From contig NZ_FNBA01000002.1 in assembly GCF_900102055.1 (NCBI RefSeq), positions 806,001 to 870,000 on the forward strand: a stretch of DNA of 64,000 bases, in the 5' to 3' direction. Positions 8,332 through 16,022 of the stretch are shown here, in pieces (within the stretch, counting starts at the first letter, position 1; each line of letters opens with the position of its first letter). A program made the position numbers and the translations under genes. A model generated the notes under the pieces. It was not told the DNA's origin, did no database searches, and saw only the letters and a program-made list of their open reading frames with translations. Source of the DNA: Ulvibacter litoralis (GTDB lineage: Bacteria; Bacteroidota; Bacteroidia; Flavobacteriales; Flavobacteriaceae).

Positions 8332-9240
8332 CTATGCTTGAAGCTGTTCTGCTAACTTCTCATTATAGAGACTCTTAATAATACCATCGGAAAGACCGAT
8401 TTTTGGGACATAGATATTCTTGGCACCACTCCATTTCATGGCTGACAAGTAAATTCTAGTAGCTGGTACAATTACATCAGCACGATCTGGATTCATATCC
8501 ATTTCTGTAATACGTTCTTCTTGTGAATACGATTTAATTAATTCGTAAAAGGAAACCAAATAGAAATAACTCAATGGCATTCCCGATTTTTTACCGCTAT
8601 TTTTAAAAATACTGTTTATATTTCCTCCAGAACCTATAACAGATACCTTCTTAAATGGTTTGGTATTTAGTTTAATCCAATCTTCCATTTGTTGCCACAT
8701 AGTATCTTCAACCATGTCGTTAATAAGTCGTACAGTTCCAATTTTAAATGAATGAGACGCTACTTTATGACCATTTGCAAAAACAGTAAGTTCGGTACTT
8801 CCTCCACCTACATCAACATATAGAAATACTTTATCGTTTTGAATTAACGATTTTAAATCTGTAGAAGCAATTATAGTGGCTTCATCTTCACCGTCGATAA
8901 TATTGATTTTTATACCACTTTTCTTTCTAATGATTTCAGCAATTTCAGCGCCATTAGAAGCTTCACGCATGGCAGAAGTTGCACACGCTTTGTAGCGTTT
9001 AATATTATGAACACTCATTAACAAACTAAAAGCATTCATAGCGTCAATCATTCTATTGGTATTTCGTTCAGAAATTTCTCCCTTCAAAAATACATCGGCG
9101 CCCAAACGAATAGGCACACGAACAAGTGATGTTTTTTTAAACAATGTGTTTTTACCTTCTTCTTCAATAACAGTAGCTACGAGTAATCGTATCGCGTTAG
9201 AGCCAATATCTACTGCACCATATTTTTCAATGTGTAACAA
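8332..9240 (-). CDS. ppx: Ppx/GppA family exopolyphosphatase
   Basis: A 302-residue ASKHA-fold phosphatase. The amino-terminal GAVDIGSNAIRLLV and internal VDVGGGSTE phosphate-binding motifs are diagnostic of Ppx/GppA. It hydrolyses terminal phosphates of polyphosphate or pppGpp. The protein is the short, two-domain version without the carboxy-terminal HD-like domain. It lies 1 nt after ppk1 in the same operon, so polyphosphate removal is the likely role. Confidence 0.9.
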   Translation of the reverse strand: MLHIEKYGAVDIGSNAIRLLVATVIEEEGKNTLFKKTSLVRVPIRLGADVFLKGEISERNTNRMIDAMNAFSLLMSVHNIKRYKACATSAMREASNGAEIAEIIRKKSGIKINIIDGEDEATIIASTDLKSLIQNDKVFLYVDVGGGSTELTVFANGHKVASHSFKIGTVRLINDMVEDTMWQQMEDWIKLNTKPFKKVSVIGSGGNINSIFKNSGKKSGMPLSYFYLVSFYELIKSYSQEERITEMDMNPDRADVIVPATRIYLSAMKWSGAKNIYVPKIGLSDGIIKSLYNEKLAEQLQA

Positions 9241-9241
9241 A

Positions 9242-11338
9242 TTAACTTTTTTGAATTTTATCTAAATAATAATCATACATCTTAAACTGCGATCGAACTT
9301 TCGGATTGTTGTTTCTACGATACGCATTATCATTTTTACTAGTAATCTCTCTCGCTTTTACATTATCACTCCAGCCAATCTCGAACGTTTCTAAAATTTC
9401 TTTCTTAATTTCTGGATCGTAAATAGGACATGATATTTCTACTCTATTGTCTAAGTTTCTCCCCATAAAATCGGCGGAAGAAATATAGACTTTTTCATTA
9501 CCAGCATTATCAAATATATACAATCGAGGGTGTTCTAAAAACTTTCCGATAATACTTATCACCTCAATATTTTCACTCATTCCTTTAACTCCAGGGATTA
9601 AACAACATATTCCCCTCACAATCAATCTAATTTGAACCCCAGCTCTACTCGCCGCATATAATTTATCGATCATTTTAAAATCGGATAAACTATTTAATTT
9701 TAAACGAATTCCGCTAGGAAGGCCTTTTTTATGATTCTCAATTTCAGTCTCAATTAATGTTGAAAGTGCATTACGTGTATAATGTGGAGAGACAATTAAA
9801 TGATTGTATTTTTTTATTTTGTAGTTTACCTCAAAGAAATCGAACACTTTATTGATCTCTTTGCAAATTTTCTGATTGGAAGTAAAGAGCGTATAATCGG
9901 TATAAATACGTGCCGTAGATTCATTAAAATTTCCGGTGCTTACAAGTGCATATCGTTTGATTTTTTTATTCTCCAAACGTTCAATAACACAGGTTTTACA
10001 ATGTACTTTTAATCCTGAAACACCAAAAATCAAATTCACTCCTTCCCGCTGCATCTGCTCGGCATAGCTAATGTTTGCTTCTTCATCAAAACGAGCTTGC
10101 AATTCAATTTGTACCGTAACTTCTTTTCCGTTTTTAACAGCATTGATTAAAGAACTAGCAATATGCGACACCTTTGCCAAACGATAGATTGTAATTTTTA
10201 TCGTTTTCACTTTCGGATCTAACGCCGCTTCACGTAAAAACTTAATTACGTATGAAAATGTTTGATACGGTGCATGTAATAAATAATCTTTTTCAGCAAT
10301 TTTATCCAACAAACTTCCTTGTAAACTCAAGCCTGGTATAGGCACTGGCGTTTTGGGAATATATAACAAATCTGGTCGTCCCATACTCGGAAAGTCCATA
10401 TAATCACGACGGTTGTGATACCTACCTCCCGGAATAAGACTATCCGTTTTATCAATTCCCATTTTGTCTAATAAAAATTTAAGCGTGCTAGCTTCTATCT
10501 TTTTATCATACACAAATCGTACAGGATCTCCATTACTTCTATCCTTTACACTCTTTGAGATTTTATCAATAAAACTCTTACTCAAATCACTATCAATATC
10601 GAGTTCGGCATCTCTAGTAATCTTAATCATGTGCGCCGTAATACTTTCGTACTTAAAAATACTGAAGAGGTTATTTAAACAATACCGAATCAAGTCATCT
10701 AAAATAATAATGTATTGTTTATCACCTTCTTGTGGAAGCACCACAAAACGATCTACAGATTTAGGAATTTCAATAAGGGCATAGTTGTACTTTGTTTCAA
10801 AGGTTTCGTCCTCTTTAGACATCACCATCTTAACCGCTAAATAAGCTGCACTGTCTTTTAATGTTGGGAACTTCTCTAATTCTCCAATCATTATTGTAAC
10901 CATCGCAGGACTCACCTTACGGGTAAAGTAATCGGTAATAAACTTACTCTGCTCTTCTGTTACTTCAGTTTCATCAATGATGAAAATATTTTCTTTTTTA
11001 AGTTCTTTACTAATCTCTTTTAAGATTCGAAGACTATTTTTTTGCTGATTGATTACCGTTTGGGTAATTTCTTCCATTAATTCTTTTGCAGAAATTCCTC
11101 CCAAAAAGCTTCTACCACCTTTTCCAGCTTCCACAATACGCTTTAAAGTTGCATACCGTACTTTAAAAAATTCGTCTAGATTATTTGAGAAAATACCTAT
11201 AAATCGCAACCGCTCAATTAACGGAATAGAAGCATCTTCTGCTTCTTGTAAAACACGTGCATTAAACTGTAACCAACTTAACTCTCTATTTCGATATTGG
11301 TTATGAATGCCATTTTCTTGTTCAACTTTTTCTGTCAT
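9242..11338 (-). CDS. ppk1: polyphosphate kinase 1
   Basis: A 698-residue PPK1 that polymerises polyphosphate from ATP. The order is complete: the amino-terminal domain (NRELSWLQFNARVL, residues 17-30), the head domain, and phospholipase-D-like catalytic domains with the autophosphorylated histidine H446 in VHCKTCVIE and the second conserved histidine in FLEHPRLYIF. Length matches the family. The ATG overlaps the stop of the SixA-like gene by one base and ppx follows after 1 nt, so synthesis and degradation enzymes are translated from one message. Confidence 0.96.
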   Translation of the reverse strand: MTEKVEQENGIHNQYRNRELSWLQFNARVLQEAEDASIPLIERLRFIGIFSNNLDEFFKVRYATLKRIVEAGKGGRSFLGGISAKELMEEITQTVINQQKNSLRILKEISKELKKENIFIIDETEVTEEQSKFITDYFTRKVSPAMVTIMIGELEKFPTLKDSAAYLAVKMVMSKEDETFETKYNYALIEIPKSVDRFVVLPQEGDKQYIIILDDLIRYCLNNLFSIFKYESITAHMIKITRDAELDIDSDLSKSFIDKISKSVKDRSNGDPVRFVYDKKIEASTLKFLLDKMGIDKTDSLIPGGRYHNRRDYMDFPSMGRPDLLYIPKTPVPIPGLSLQGSLLDKIAEKDYLLHAPYQTFSYVIKFLREAALDPKVKTIKITIYRLAKVSHIASSLINAVKNGKEVTVQIELQARFDEEANISYAEQMQREGVNLIFGVSGLKVHCKTCVIERLENKKIKRYALVSTGNFNESTARIYTDYTLFTSNQKICKEINKVFDFFEVNYKIKKYNHLIVSPHYTRNALSTLIETEIENHKKGLPSGIRLKLNSLSDFKMIDKLYAASRAGVQIRLIVRGICCLIPGVKGMSENIEVISIIGKFLEHPRLYIFDNAGNEKVYISSADFMGRNLDNRVEISCPIYDPEIKKEILETFEIGWSDNVKAREITSKNDNAYRRNNNPKVRSQFKMYDYYLDKIQKS

Positions 11339-11823
11339 TACTTTACGTCTCTTGGGAATATAGTTCGTACTGTTTTACCTGTCTTAATTTCACTCCAAGT
11401 ATCGGTGTCAAATTCAATCATAAAAAAGCCACACGTAGGCACATTTTCAATCGGAATACTCCCAAGCATATTTGCTATAGAAGTAAACGCGTGGTTATGG
11501 CCAAATAACATCACACGATCTAACGAATTGTCTAAACCTTTTATAATACGCATTACATTTTGACCACTAAAATCGTACAAATCGTGATTGGTGCTAAAAT
11601 CAGCATCACTAATCTCTAGTGCATCTTTAAAATAATGCGCAGTTGTTAGTGCTCTAACAGCATCACTACTAATCATTTTTTGAGGTGGAATAATGGACGT
11701 TTTCACTTCTTCGGAAACTGCCATAGCATCATTTTTTCCTTTATCCTTTAACGGGCGTTGATGATCGATAACATCGTATTCCCACGACGATTTCGCATGC
11801 CTAACCATGTATAATGTTTTCAT
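11338..11823 (-). CDS. SixA-type histidine phosphatase
   Basis: A small histidine-phosphatase-superfamily protein with MVRHAKSSW at residues 6-14 (the RHG-type phosphate pocket) and a second histidine in LFGHNHAF. I chose the ATG at 11821-11823 rather than the TTG six bases upstream because it is the family's normal start. SixA proteins dephosphorylate phosphohistidine on phosphotransfer proteins. Placed directly before ppk1, a role in phosphate metabolism is possible, but that is inference. Confidence 0.88.
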   Translation of the reverse strand: MKTLYMVRHAKSSWEYDVIDHQRPLKDKGKNDAMAVSEEVKTSIIPPQKMISSDAVRALTTAHYFKDALEISDADFSTNHDLYDFSGQNVMRIIKGLDNSLDRVMLFGHNHAFTSIANMLGSIPIENVPTCGFFMIEFDTDTWSEIKTGKTVRTIFPRDVK

Positions 11824-11836
11824 AAGCAATTTACTT

Positions 11837-12481
11837 TTAAGGTTGTAAACGAGTCATACGCCAATCGTATTCTTCCAACTCATATTTCAACCTGTCGTGT
11901 AATCTATTAGGGCGTCCTTGCCAAAATTCAAACGAAACGGGTGTAACTACATACCCACCCCAATTTTCTGGTTTTGGAACCTCTTTGTTTTCGTATTCTA
12001 TCTCTAACTGTTTTAACCTTTCTTCTAAAACAGTTCTATTTTCAATTTTACTGCTTTGTTGCGATACTACAGCTCCTAACTGACTTCCTTTGGGACGCGA
12101 ATGAAAGTAATTTGTCGAATCAGCTTCCGAAGTACGAGTTGCAACTCCTTTAATAATAATTTGACGTTCCATATTTGGCCAAAAAAAAGAAAGTGACACC
12201 TTGTTATTTTCAGCAATTGATTTTCCTTTTTCACTGTCGTAATTGGTGTAAAAATAGAAGCCAAGTTCATCGTATTTTTTTAACAACACCACTCTCCCCT
12301 TCGGAAAACCTTGCAAATCTATAGTTGTTAACGTCATTGCATTTACCTCGTCCACACCACCAGCTTCCTTCGTTTCATAATACCAAGTTCTAAATTGTTG
12401 AAACGGATTTTGGGAAACAGTTTCTTCGGAAAGTGCTCCTTTTTCGTACGATTTTCGATATTGATGTAGATTATCCTTCAT
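11837..12481 (-). CDS. pdxH: pyridoxine/pyridoxamine 5'-phosphate oxidase
   Basis: A 214-residue FMN enzyme that oxidises PNP/PMP to pyridoxal 5'-phosphate. Family landmarks are the FMN-binding GRVVLLKKYDELGFYFYTNY region, the SRPKGSQLGA segment, the EFWQGRPNRLHDR block and the carboxy terminus WRMTRLQP (RLxP ending). Length is typical. It sits between rnz and the SixA gene on the minus strand with 13 nt to the next gene, consistent with one transcript. Confidence 0.95.
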   Translation of the reverse strand: MKDNLHQYRKSYEKGALSEETVSQNPFQQFRTWYYETKEAGGVDEVNAMTLTTIDLQGFPKGRVVLLKKYDELGFYFYTNYDSEKGKSIAENNKVSLSFFWPNMERQIIIKGVATRTSEADSTNYFHSRPKGSQLGAVVSQQSSKIENRTVLEERLKQLEIEYENKEVPKPENWGGYVVTPVSFEFWQGRPNRLHDRLKYELEEYDWRMTRLQP

Positions 12482-12570
12482 GCGGTAACTTTATTGCAAG
12501 TTACGAGTTTTGGATAAGGTAAGAAATAGCTGCTTATTAAATGTGTATTAAAATTTTAAGAAGAATTTGA

Positions 12571-13476
12571 CTATATGTCAAACGACTTTCCGTCTTCGGC
12601 AAGCGCTACATTTTCAAAAACTGTTTGGGCTTCCCTTCTGAAAAATTCATAATTCCCATAACGTCCTGAGTAATGACCTAATAACAAGGTTTTTACAGAA
12701 GCTTCCGAAGCAATAGAGGCTGCCTGCTTTGCCGTACTATGCATTGTTAATTCACACAAATGGGCATGTTCTTCTAAAAAAGTAGCTTCGTGATACAAAA
12801 GTGTTACATTTTTAATCTGAGGAATAATCTCTGGGGCATACATTGTATCGCTACAAAACGCATAGGATTTTGAAGGTTCTGGATTGAAAGTAACGGCTTC
12901 ATTTTTAATGAGCCTTCCAGCTTCATTTAACACATCGTGTCCTTGTTTAATCTTGTTGTAATACGTCATTGAAACATTGGCTTCTCGTACCGCATTAATG
13001 TCTAATTTACGTTCGTTCGGTTTCTCTCTAAAAAGAAAACCATTGGTGTAAATACGGTGTTTTAAAGGAATTGTTGTTACGGAAACTTTATCGTCGTCAA
13101 ACAACAATTGCGGTTCTTTACTATCTAGTTCGTGAAAAAACAACGAGAAGTTTGTCCATGATTTCCCTAGTTTCAACTGAAGGACTATCGCTTCCTTAAT
13201 ACCTTTAGGCCCGTACACGTGCAAATCTGCATCACGACCTAGCAATCTGAACGTAGAAATAAGTCCGATCAAACCAAAAAAGTGATCCCCATGTAAATGG
13301 GAGATAAAAATATGCTTGATACGGGCAAATTTTACCTTGCAACGGCGTAATTGCACTTGTGTACCTTCGCCGCAATCTATTAAGAACAAATGTCCTTTCA
13401 CCTCCAATACTTGAGCTGTAGGATGCGCGTCCCAACGAGGGGTCGCTGAATGACAACCAAGAATTGTTAGTTTCAT
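12571..13476 (-). CDS. rnz: ribonuclease Z
   Basis: A 301-residue metallo-beta-lactamase-fold tRNA 3' endonuclease. HLHGDH (H60, H62, D64, H65) is the zinc-binding motif; the amino terminus MKLTILGCHSATP, the FAFCSDT-like SYAFCSDTMYAPE region and the closing HYSGRY are as in RNase Z. It removes 3' trailers from pre-tRNAs. It follows the small STAS-like gene by about 50 nt, an arrangement repeated in many flavobacteria. Confidence 0.94.
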   Translation of the reverse strand: MKLTILGCHSATPRWDAHPTAQVLEVKGHLFLIDCGEGTQVQLRRCKVKFARIKHIFISHLHGDHFFGLIGLISTFRLLGRDADLHVYGPKGIKEAIVLQLKLGKSWTNFSLFFHELDSKEPQLLFDDDKVSVTTIPLKHRIYTNGFLFREKPNERKLDINAVREANVSMTYYNKIKQGHDVLNEAGRLIKNEAVTFNPEPSKSYAFCSDTMYAPEIIPQIKNVTLLYHEATFLEEHAHLCELTMHSTAKQAASIASEASVKTLLLGHYSGRYGNYEFFRREAQTVFENVALAEDGKSFDI

Positions 13477-13527
13477 AGCATTTTAGTGTGAGGTTTAAAC
13501 TGTACAAGCAGCAAATTATGACTTAGT

Positions 13528-13860
13528 TTAAAATCCTAAATCACGTTCAATTTCTTCCATTTCTACAATATCACCGGCTTCTTCTAGCGTTGGAACCACA
13601 ATAATCTCTTCTGGAATGTCGTCTATGGAAATGGTATTATTCACAATGACAAACGAATGTTTTGTGGAGCGATGGTAATTGGAAAGTTTCAGAAACAGTA
13701 ATAATTGTGGCAAGTCTAAAGGATATTTTAGCAAATCGACCACCACATTAGATGTTTCATATTTTTGAGGAATGATCCGTTCTAAATAAGAAGCAAAATT
13801 AGCTAAATCGTCACGCTCGTCGGTTAAGACGATGTACGTATCGTGAGTATCAATTTTCAT
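13528..13860 (-). CDS. small STAS-like protein between pyrB and rnz
   Basis: A 110-residue acidic protein with alternating beta/alpha segments (IDTHDTYIVLTDERDD, then VVVDLLKYPLD, FVIVNN, EIIVVPTLEEA) resembling an anti-sigma-antagonist/STAS fold. The usual conserved serine is not obvious, so a phospho-switch is not supported. It overlaps the end of pyrB by 11 nt, indicating coupling. Such proteins are often mislabelled 'ribonuclease Z' by adjacency; the sequence has no metallo-lactamase motif. Function unknown. Confidence 0.75.
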   Translation of the reverse strand: MKIDTHDTYIVLTDERDDLANFASYLERIIPQKYETSNVVVDLLKYPLDLPQLLLFLKLSNYHRSTKHSFVIVNNTISIDDIPEEIIVVPTLEEAGDIVEMEEIERDLGF

Positions 13861-14788
13861 TGTGCTTGATTTTTGATGCTAATAAATAGATAACTGCCAT
13901 ACGCACCGCTACTCCATTTTGAACTTGATCCAAAATAATAGCCTGTTTGCTATCGGCAACATCACTAGTAATTTCTACACCACGATTTATAGGTCCTGGA
14001 TGCATGACTACAATTTCTTTATTGAGAGAATCGAGTAAGGTTTTTGTGACTCCAAATTGTTGGGTATATTCTCGTGTGGTTGGGAAATAGCTAATGTCCA
14101 TACGTTCGTTTTGTACACGTAACATATTTGCTACATCGCACCATTCTAACGCAGTACGTAAATCACTTTCCACTCCTACTCCAATATCTGCTATAAATTT
14201 AGGTAACAATGTTTTAGGTCCGCACACCTTAACCTCTGCTCCAAGCTTTTGAAGTGCAAATATATTAGACAAAGCCACTCTAGAATGCAAAATATCACCT
14301 ACAATAACCACTTTTTTTCCCGCTACATCTCCTAGTCGTTCGCGAATAGAATAACAATCTAGCAACGCTTGTGTTGGATGTTCATGTGCTCCATCTCCAG
14401 CATTAATAATACTCGCATCTACATGTTGTGATAAAAATACCCCAGCTCCTGGATTTGGATGACGCATTACCACCATATCCACTTTCATTGCTAGAATATT
14501 ATTTACGGTATCAATAAGCGTTTCCCCTTTTTTTACGGAGGAAGAAGCTGCAGAGAAATTAATTACATCTGCTGAGAGGCGTTTTTCTGCCAGTTCGAAA
14601 GAAAGTCGAGTTCTGGTACTGTTTTCAAAAAAAAGATTGGCAATAGTGATGTCTCTAAGTGAAGGAACCTTTTTAATAGGACGATTGATTACTTCCTTAA
14701 AATGATCTGCCGTTTCGAAAATAAGTTGAATATCGGCTTCGGTAATGTATTTAATTCCCAGTAAGTGGTTTACACTTAATTCACTCAT
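13850..14788 (-). CDS. pyrB: aspartate carbamoyltransferase catalytic subunit
   Basis: A 312-residue enzyme of pyrimidine synthesis joining carbamoyl phosphate and aspartate. The carbamoyl-phosphate motif STRTR (57-61), the loop SSSVKKGE (82-89), HPTQ (137-140) and HPGPINRGVE near the carboxy end are all present. No pyrI regulatory subunit is adjacent, so the unregulated trimer is likely. It lies downstream of pyrR across a 73-nt gap that contains an inverted repeat. Confidence 0.96.
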   Translation of the reverse strand: MSELSVNHLLGIKYITEADIQLIFETADHFKEVINRPIKKVPSLRDITIANLFFENSTRTRLSFELAEKRLSADVINFSAASSSVKKGETLIDTVNNILAMKVDMVVMRHPNPGAGVFLSQHVDASIINAGDGAHEHPTQALLDCYSIRERLGDVAGKKVVIVGDILHSRVALSNIFALQKLGAEVKVCGPKTLLPKFIADIGVGVESDLRTALEWCDVANMLRVQNERMDISYFPTTREYTQQFGVTKTLLDSLNKEIVVMHPGPINRGVEITSDVADSKQAIILDQVQNGVAVRMAVIYLLASKIKHNEN

Positions 14789-14805
14789 ATCTTGTTGTTA
14801 TTGTT

Positions 14806-14855
14806 GTCACACTGAGTTTGTCGAGGTGTGACATAAGTCTTCGACACGCTCAGAC
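14806..14855. repeat. paired palindromic intergenic repeat between pyrR and pyrB
   Basis: The first unit (14806-14832) begins GTCACAC and ends GTGTGAC. The second unit (14837-14855) begins GTCT and ends AGAC. The inner parts CTGAGTTTGTCGA and TCGACACGCTCAG are imperfect inverted copies. Sequences of the form 'cactgag-ttgtcgaag-gtg' recur between genes in many Bacteroidota. It could form a cruciform or modulate pyrB expression. A degenerate relative lies at 39028-39044. Confidence 0.65.
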
Positions 14856-14861
14856 TAATAC

Positions 14862-15401
14862 TTAATTATTCACCAAATAAACGGCATCTTCTCCATCTTT
14901 CTCTTCCCAACATACTTTCACTTTTTCCTCACCAAAAGCATCAACTTGTCTGCCACGGTAATCGGGCTGAATAGGCAAATGCCTGCTAAAACGGCGATCT
15001 ATTAATGTAAGTAGTTCAATTTCTAAAGGGCGCCCAAACGATTGAATTGCAGTTAAAGCAGATCGTATGCTACGTCCTGTATACAAAACATCATCAATGA
15101 AAACAACCTTCTTATCTTCTACAACACAATTGATCTTCGTTTTATTCGCTTCTAAGGTTTTTCCACTCCTTCTGAAATCGTCACGATAAAAGGTAATATC
15201 TAAATATCCTAAGGGCACATCTTTAATCTTATAGTCAGTTTCGAGGATTGTTTTTAGACGTTCGGCCAAATAAATTCCTCTCGGCTGTATGCCAATTAAA
15301 ACGGTATTACTAAAGGTATCGTGATTTTCAATTAATTGACAAGCCAAGCGTTGAAGTGCGATATGTACTTCGGTTGCGTTTAATAACACTTTTTGGCTCA
15401 T
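14862..15401 (-). CDS. pyrR: PyrR: pyr operon regulator / uracil phosphoribosyltransferase
   Basis: A 179-residue type I phosphoribosyltransferase with the PRPP loop VVFIDDVLYTGRS (99-111) and GIQPRGIYLAERL near residues 37-49. Bacillus-type PyrR both salvages uracil and binds pyr mRNA leaders. Here the predicted leader of pyrR is only about 24 nt and no terminator/antiterminator is evident before pyrR or pyrB, so classical PyrR attenuation is not supported in this window. First gene of a probable long minus-strand operon. Confidence 0.93.
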   Translation of the reverse strand: MSQKVLLNATEVHIALQRLACQLIENHDTFSNTVLIGIQPRGIYLAERLKTILETDYKIKDVPLGYLDITFYRDDFRRSGKTLEANKTKINCVVEDKKVVFIDDVLYTGRSIRSALTAIQSFGRPLEIELLTLIDRRFSRHLPIQPDYRGRQVDAFGEEKVKVCWEEKDGEDAVYLVNN

Positions 15402-15430
15402 AGCGTAGTTTCTGAATTACGTTCAGGATA

Positions 15431-15438
15431 CAAATTTA
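15431..15438 (-). promoter_or_regulatory. -7 promoter box of pyrR
   Basis: On the minus strand TAAATTTG matches TAnnTTTG. The start would be near 15425, about 24 nt before the pyrR ATG. Confidence 0.55.
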
Positions 15439-15466
15439 ATGTTTTTATTGAAAACCGCACTACGAT

Positions 15467-15812
15467 ACTGAAATTGTTGTTTTGAATTGGTTTTCGCTAC
15501 ATAACGACTGAATTTATGAAAGATTAGAGCTTAGCAGTAGGCTTTGAGGTTCATTTTGAATTGTTCATTTTTTTCATTGCTAAAAAACGAACCAAAAAAA
15601 TCTAGGCTGATGAAACCTTGTCTACATATATCGCTTGCGTTCTAAATTTTAAAAACTCGCTACAACTTTTCAACGTTAATATAAAGATTTAGAGCGCTCA
15701 AACAGTTTAAAATTTCACGGAGTCTTCACTTCAAATTTTACGACAAACTTTCAATAGACCATTAAAGTATAAACTCTAATACGTTATGACACTGAAATTG
15801 TTGTTTTGAATT
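15467..15812. repeat. pair of 22-nt direct repeats
   Basis: The same 22 bases, starting ACTGAAATTG and ending GTTTTGAATT, occur at 15467-15488 and at 15791-15812, 324 nt apart, with partial similarity in the flanks. They bracket the decayed middle of the intergenic region and could be the footprint of an inserted element. Confidence 0.55.
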
Positions 15813-15817
15813 ATTTT

Positions 15818-15946
15818 GCGTTAGGGATAGCAGCGGCATCCTTTTAATTTTCTGGAGTTTGAAAATGAACGCTGAAGCATTTAAATTAAAAGATATAGCG
15901 AATAGCCCGACCTTTTGTAGTGCAACAAAAAAGGGAACGCCCTAAA
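15818..15946 (+). repeat. structured interspersed repeat, copy 1
   Basis: The outer arms TTAGGG (15821-15826) and CCCTAA (15940-15945) pair. Inside, CTTTTAATTT (15841-15850) pairs with AAATTAAAAG (15883-15892), and CCTTTTGT (15911-15918) pairs with the ACAAAAAAGG region (15925-15934), giving a three-way-junction shape. The core TAGCGAATAGCCCGA (15896-15910) recurs exactly, inverted, at 63946-63960. AGCGGCATCC and GCGAATAGCCCGACC cores are, as I recall, common between genes in Flavobacteriaceae. Confidence 0.6.
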
Positions 15947-15975
15947 CACACTACCCCTAAACTATAATGCATAAA

Positions 15976-16003
15976 AAAAGCCTCTCATTGCTGAGAGGCT
16001 TTT
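15976..16003. terminator. terminator downstream of rpsA
   Basis: GCCTCTCA (15980-15987) and TGAGAGGC (15992-15999) form an 8-bp GC-containing stem with a 4-nt loop, extended by A/T pairs, with a U-run on the rpsA (minus) side and T's on the plus side too. Confidence 0.85.
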
Positions 16004-16022
16004 CTATTCAAAAGGATGAAAA

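Larger units (their letters stand above)
15402..16022. other. 621-nt gene-free region between pyrR and rpsA
   Basis: No credible coding frame. It holds the pyrR promoter, two copies of a 22-nt direct repeat (15467-15488 and 15791-15812), a structured interspersed repeat (15818-15946), and the rpsA terminator (15976-16003). The stretch 15540-15760 (poly-T/A blocks, then a CGCTACAAC and GCGCTCAAACAG segment) has the look of a decayed intergenic repeat common in flavobacteria, but I cannot confirm that here. Confidence 0.6.

Noticed and set aside
15500-15780. A decayed gene in the pyrR-rpsA gap
   Set aside because: I found no frame with protein-like composition; the blocks look like intergenic repeat remnants.
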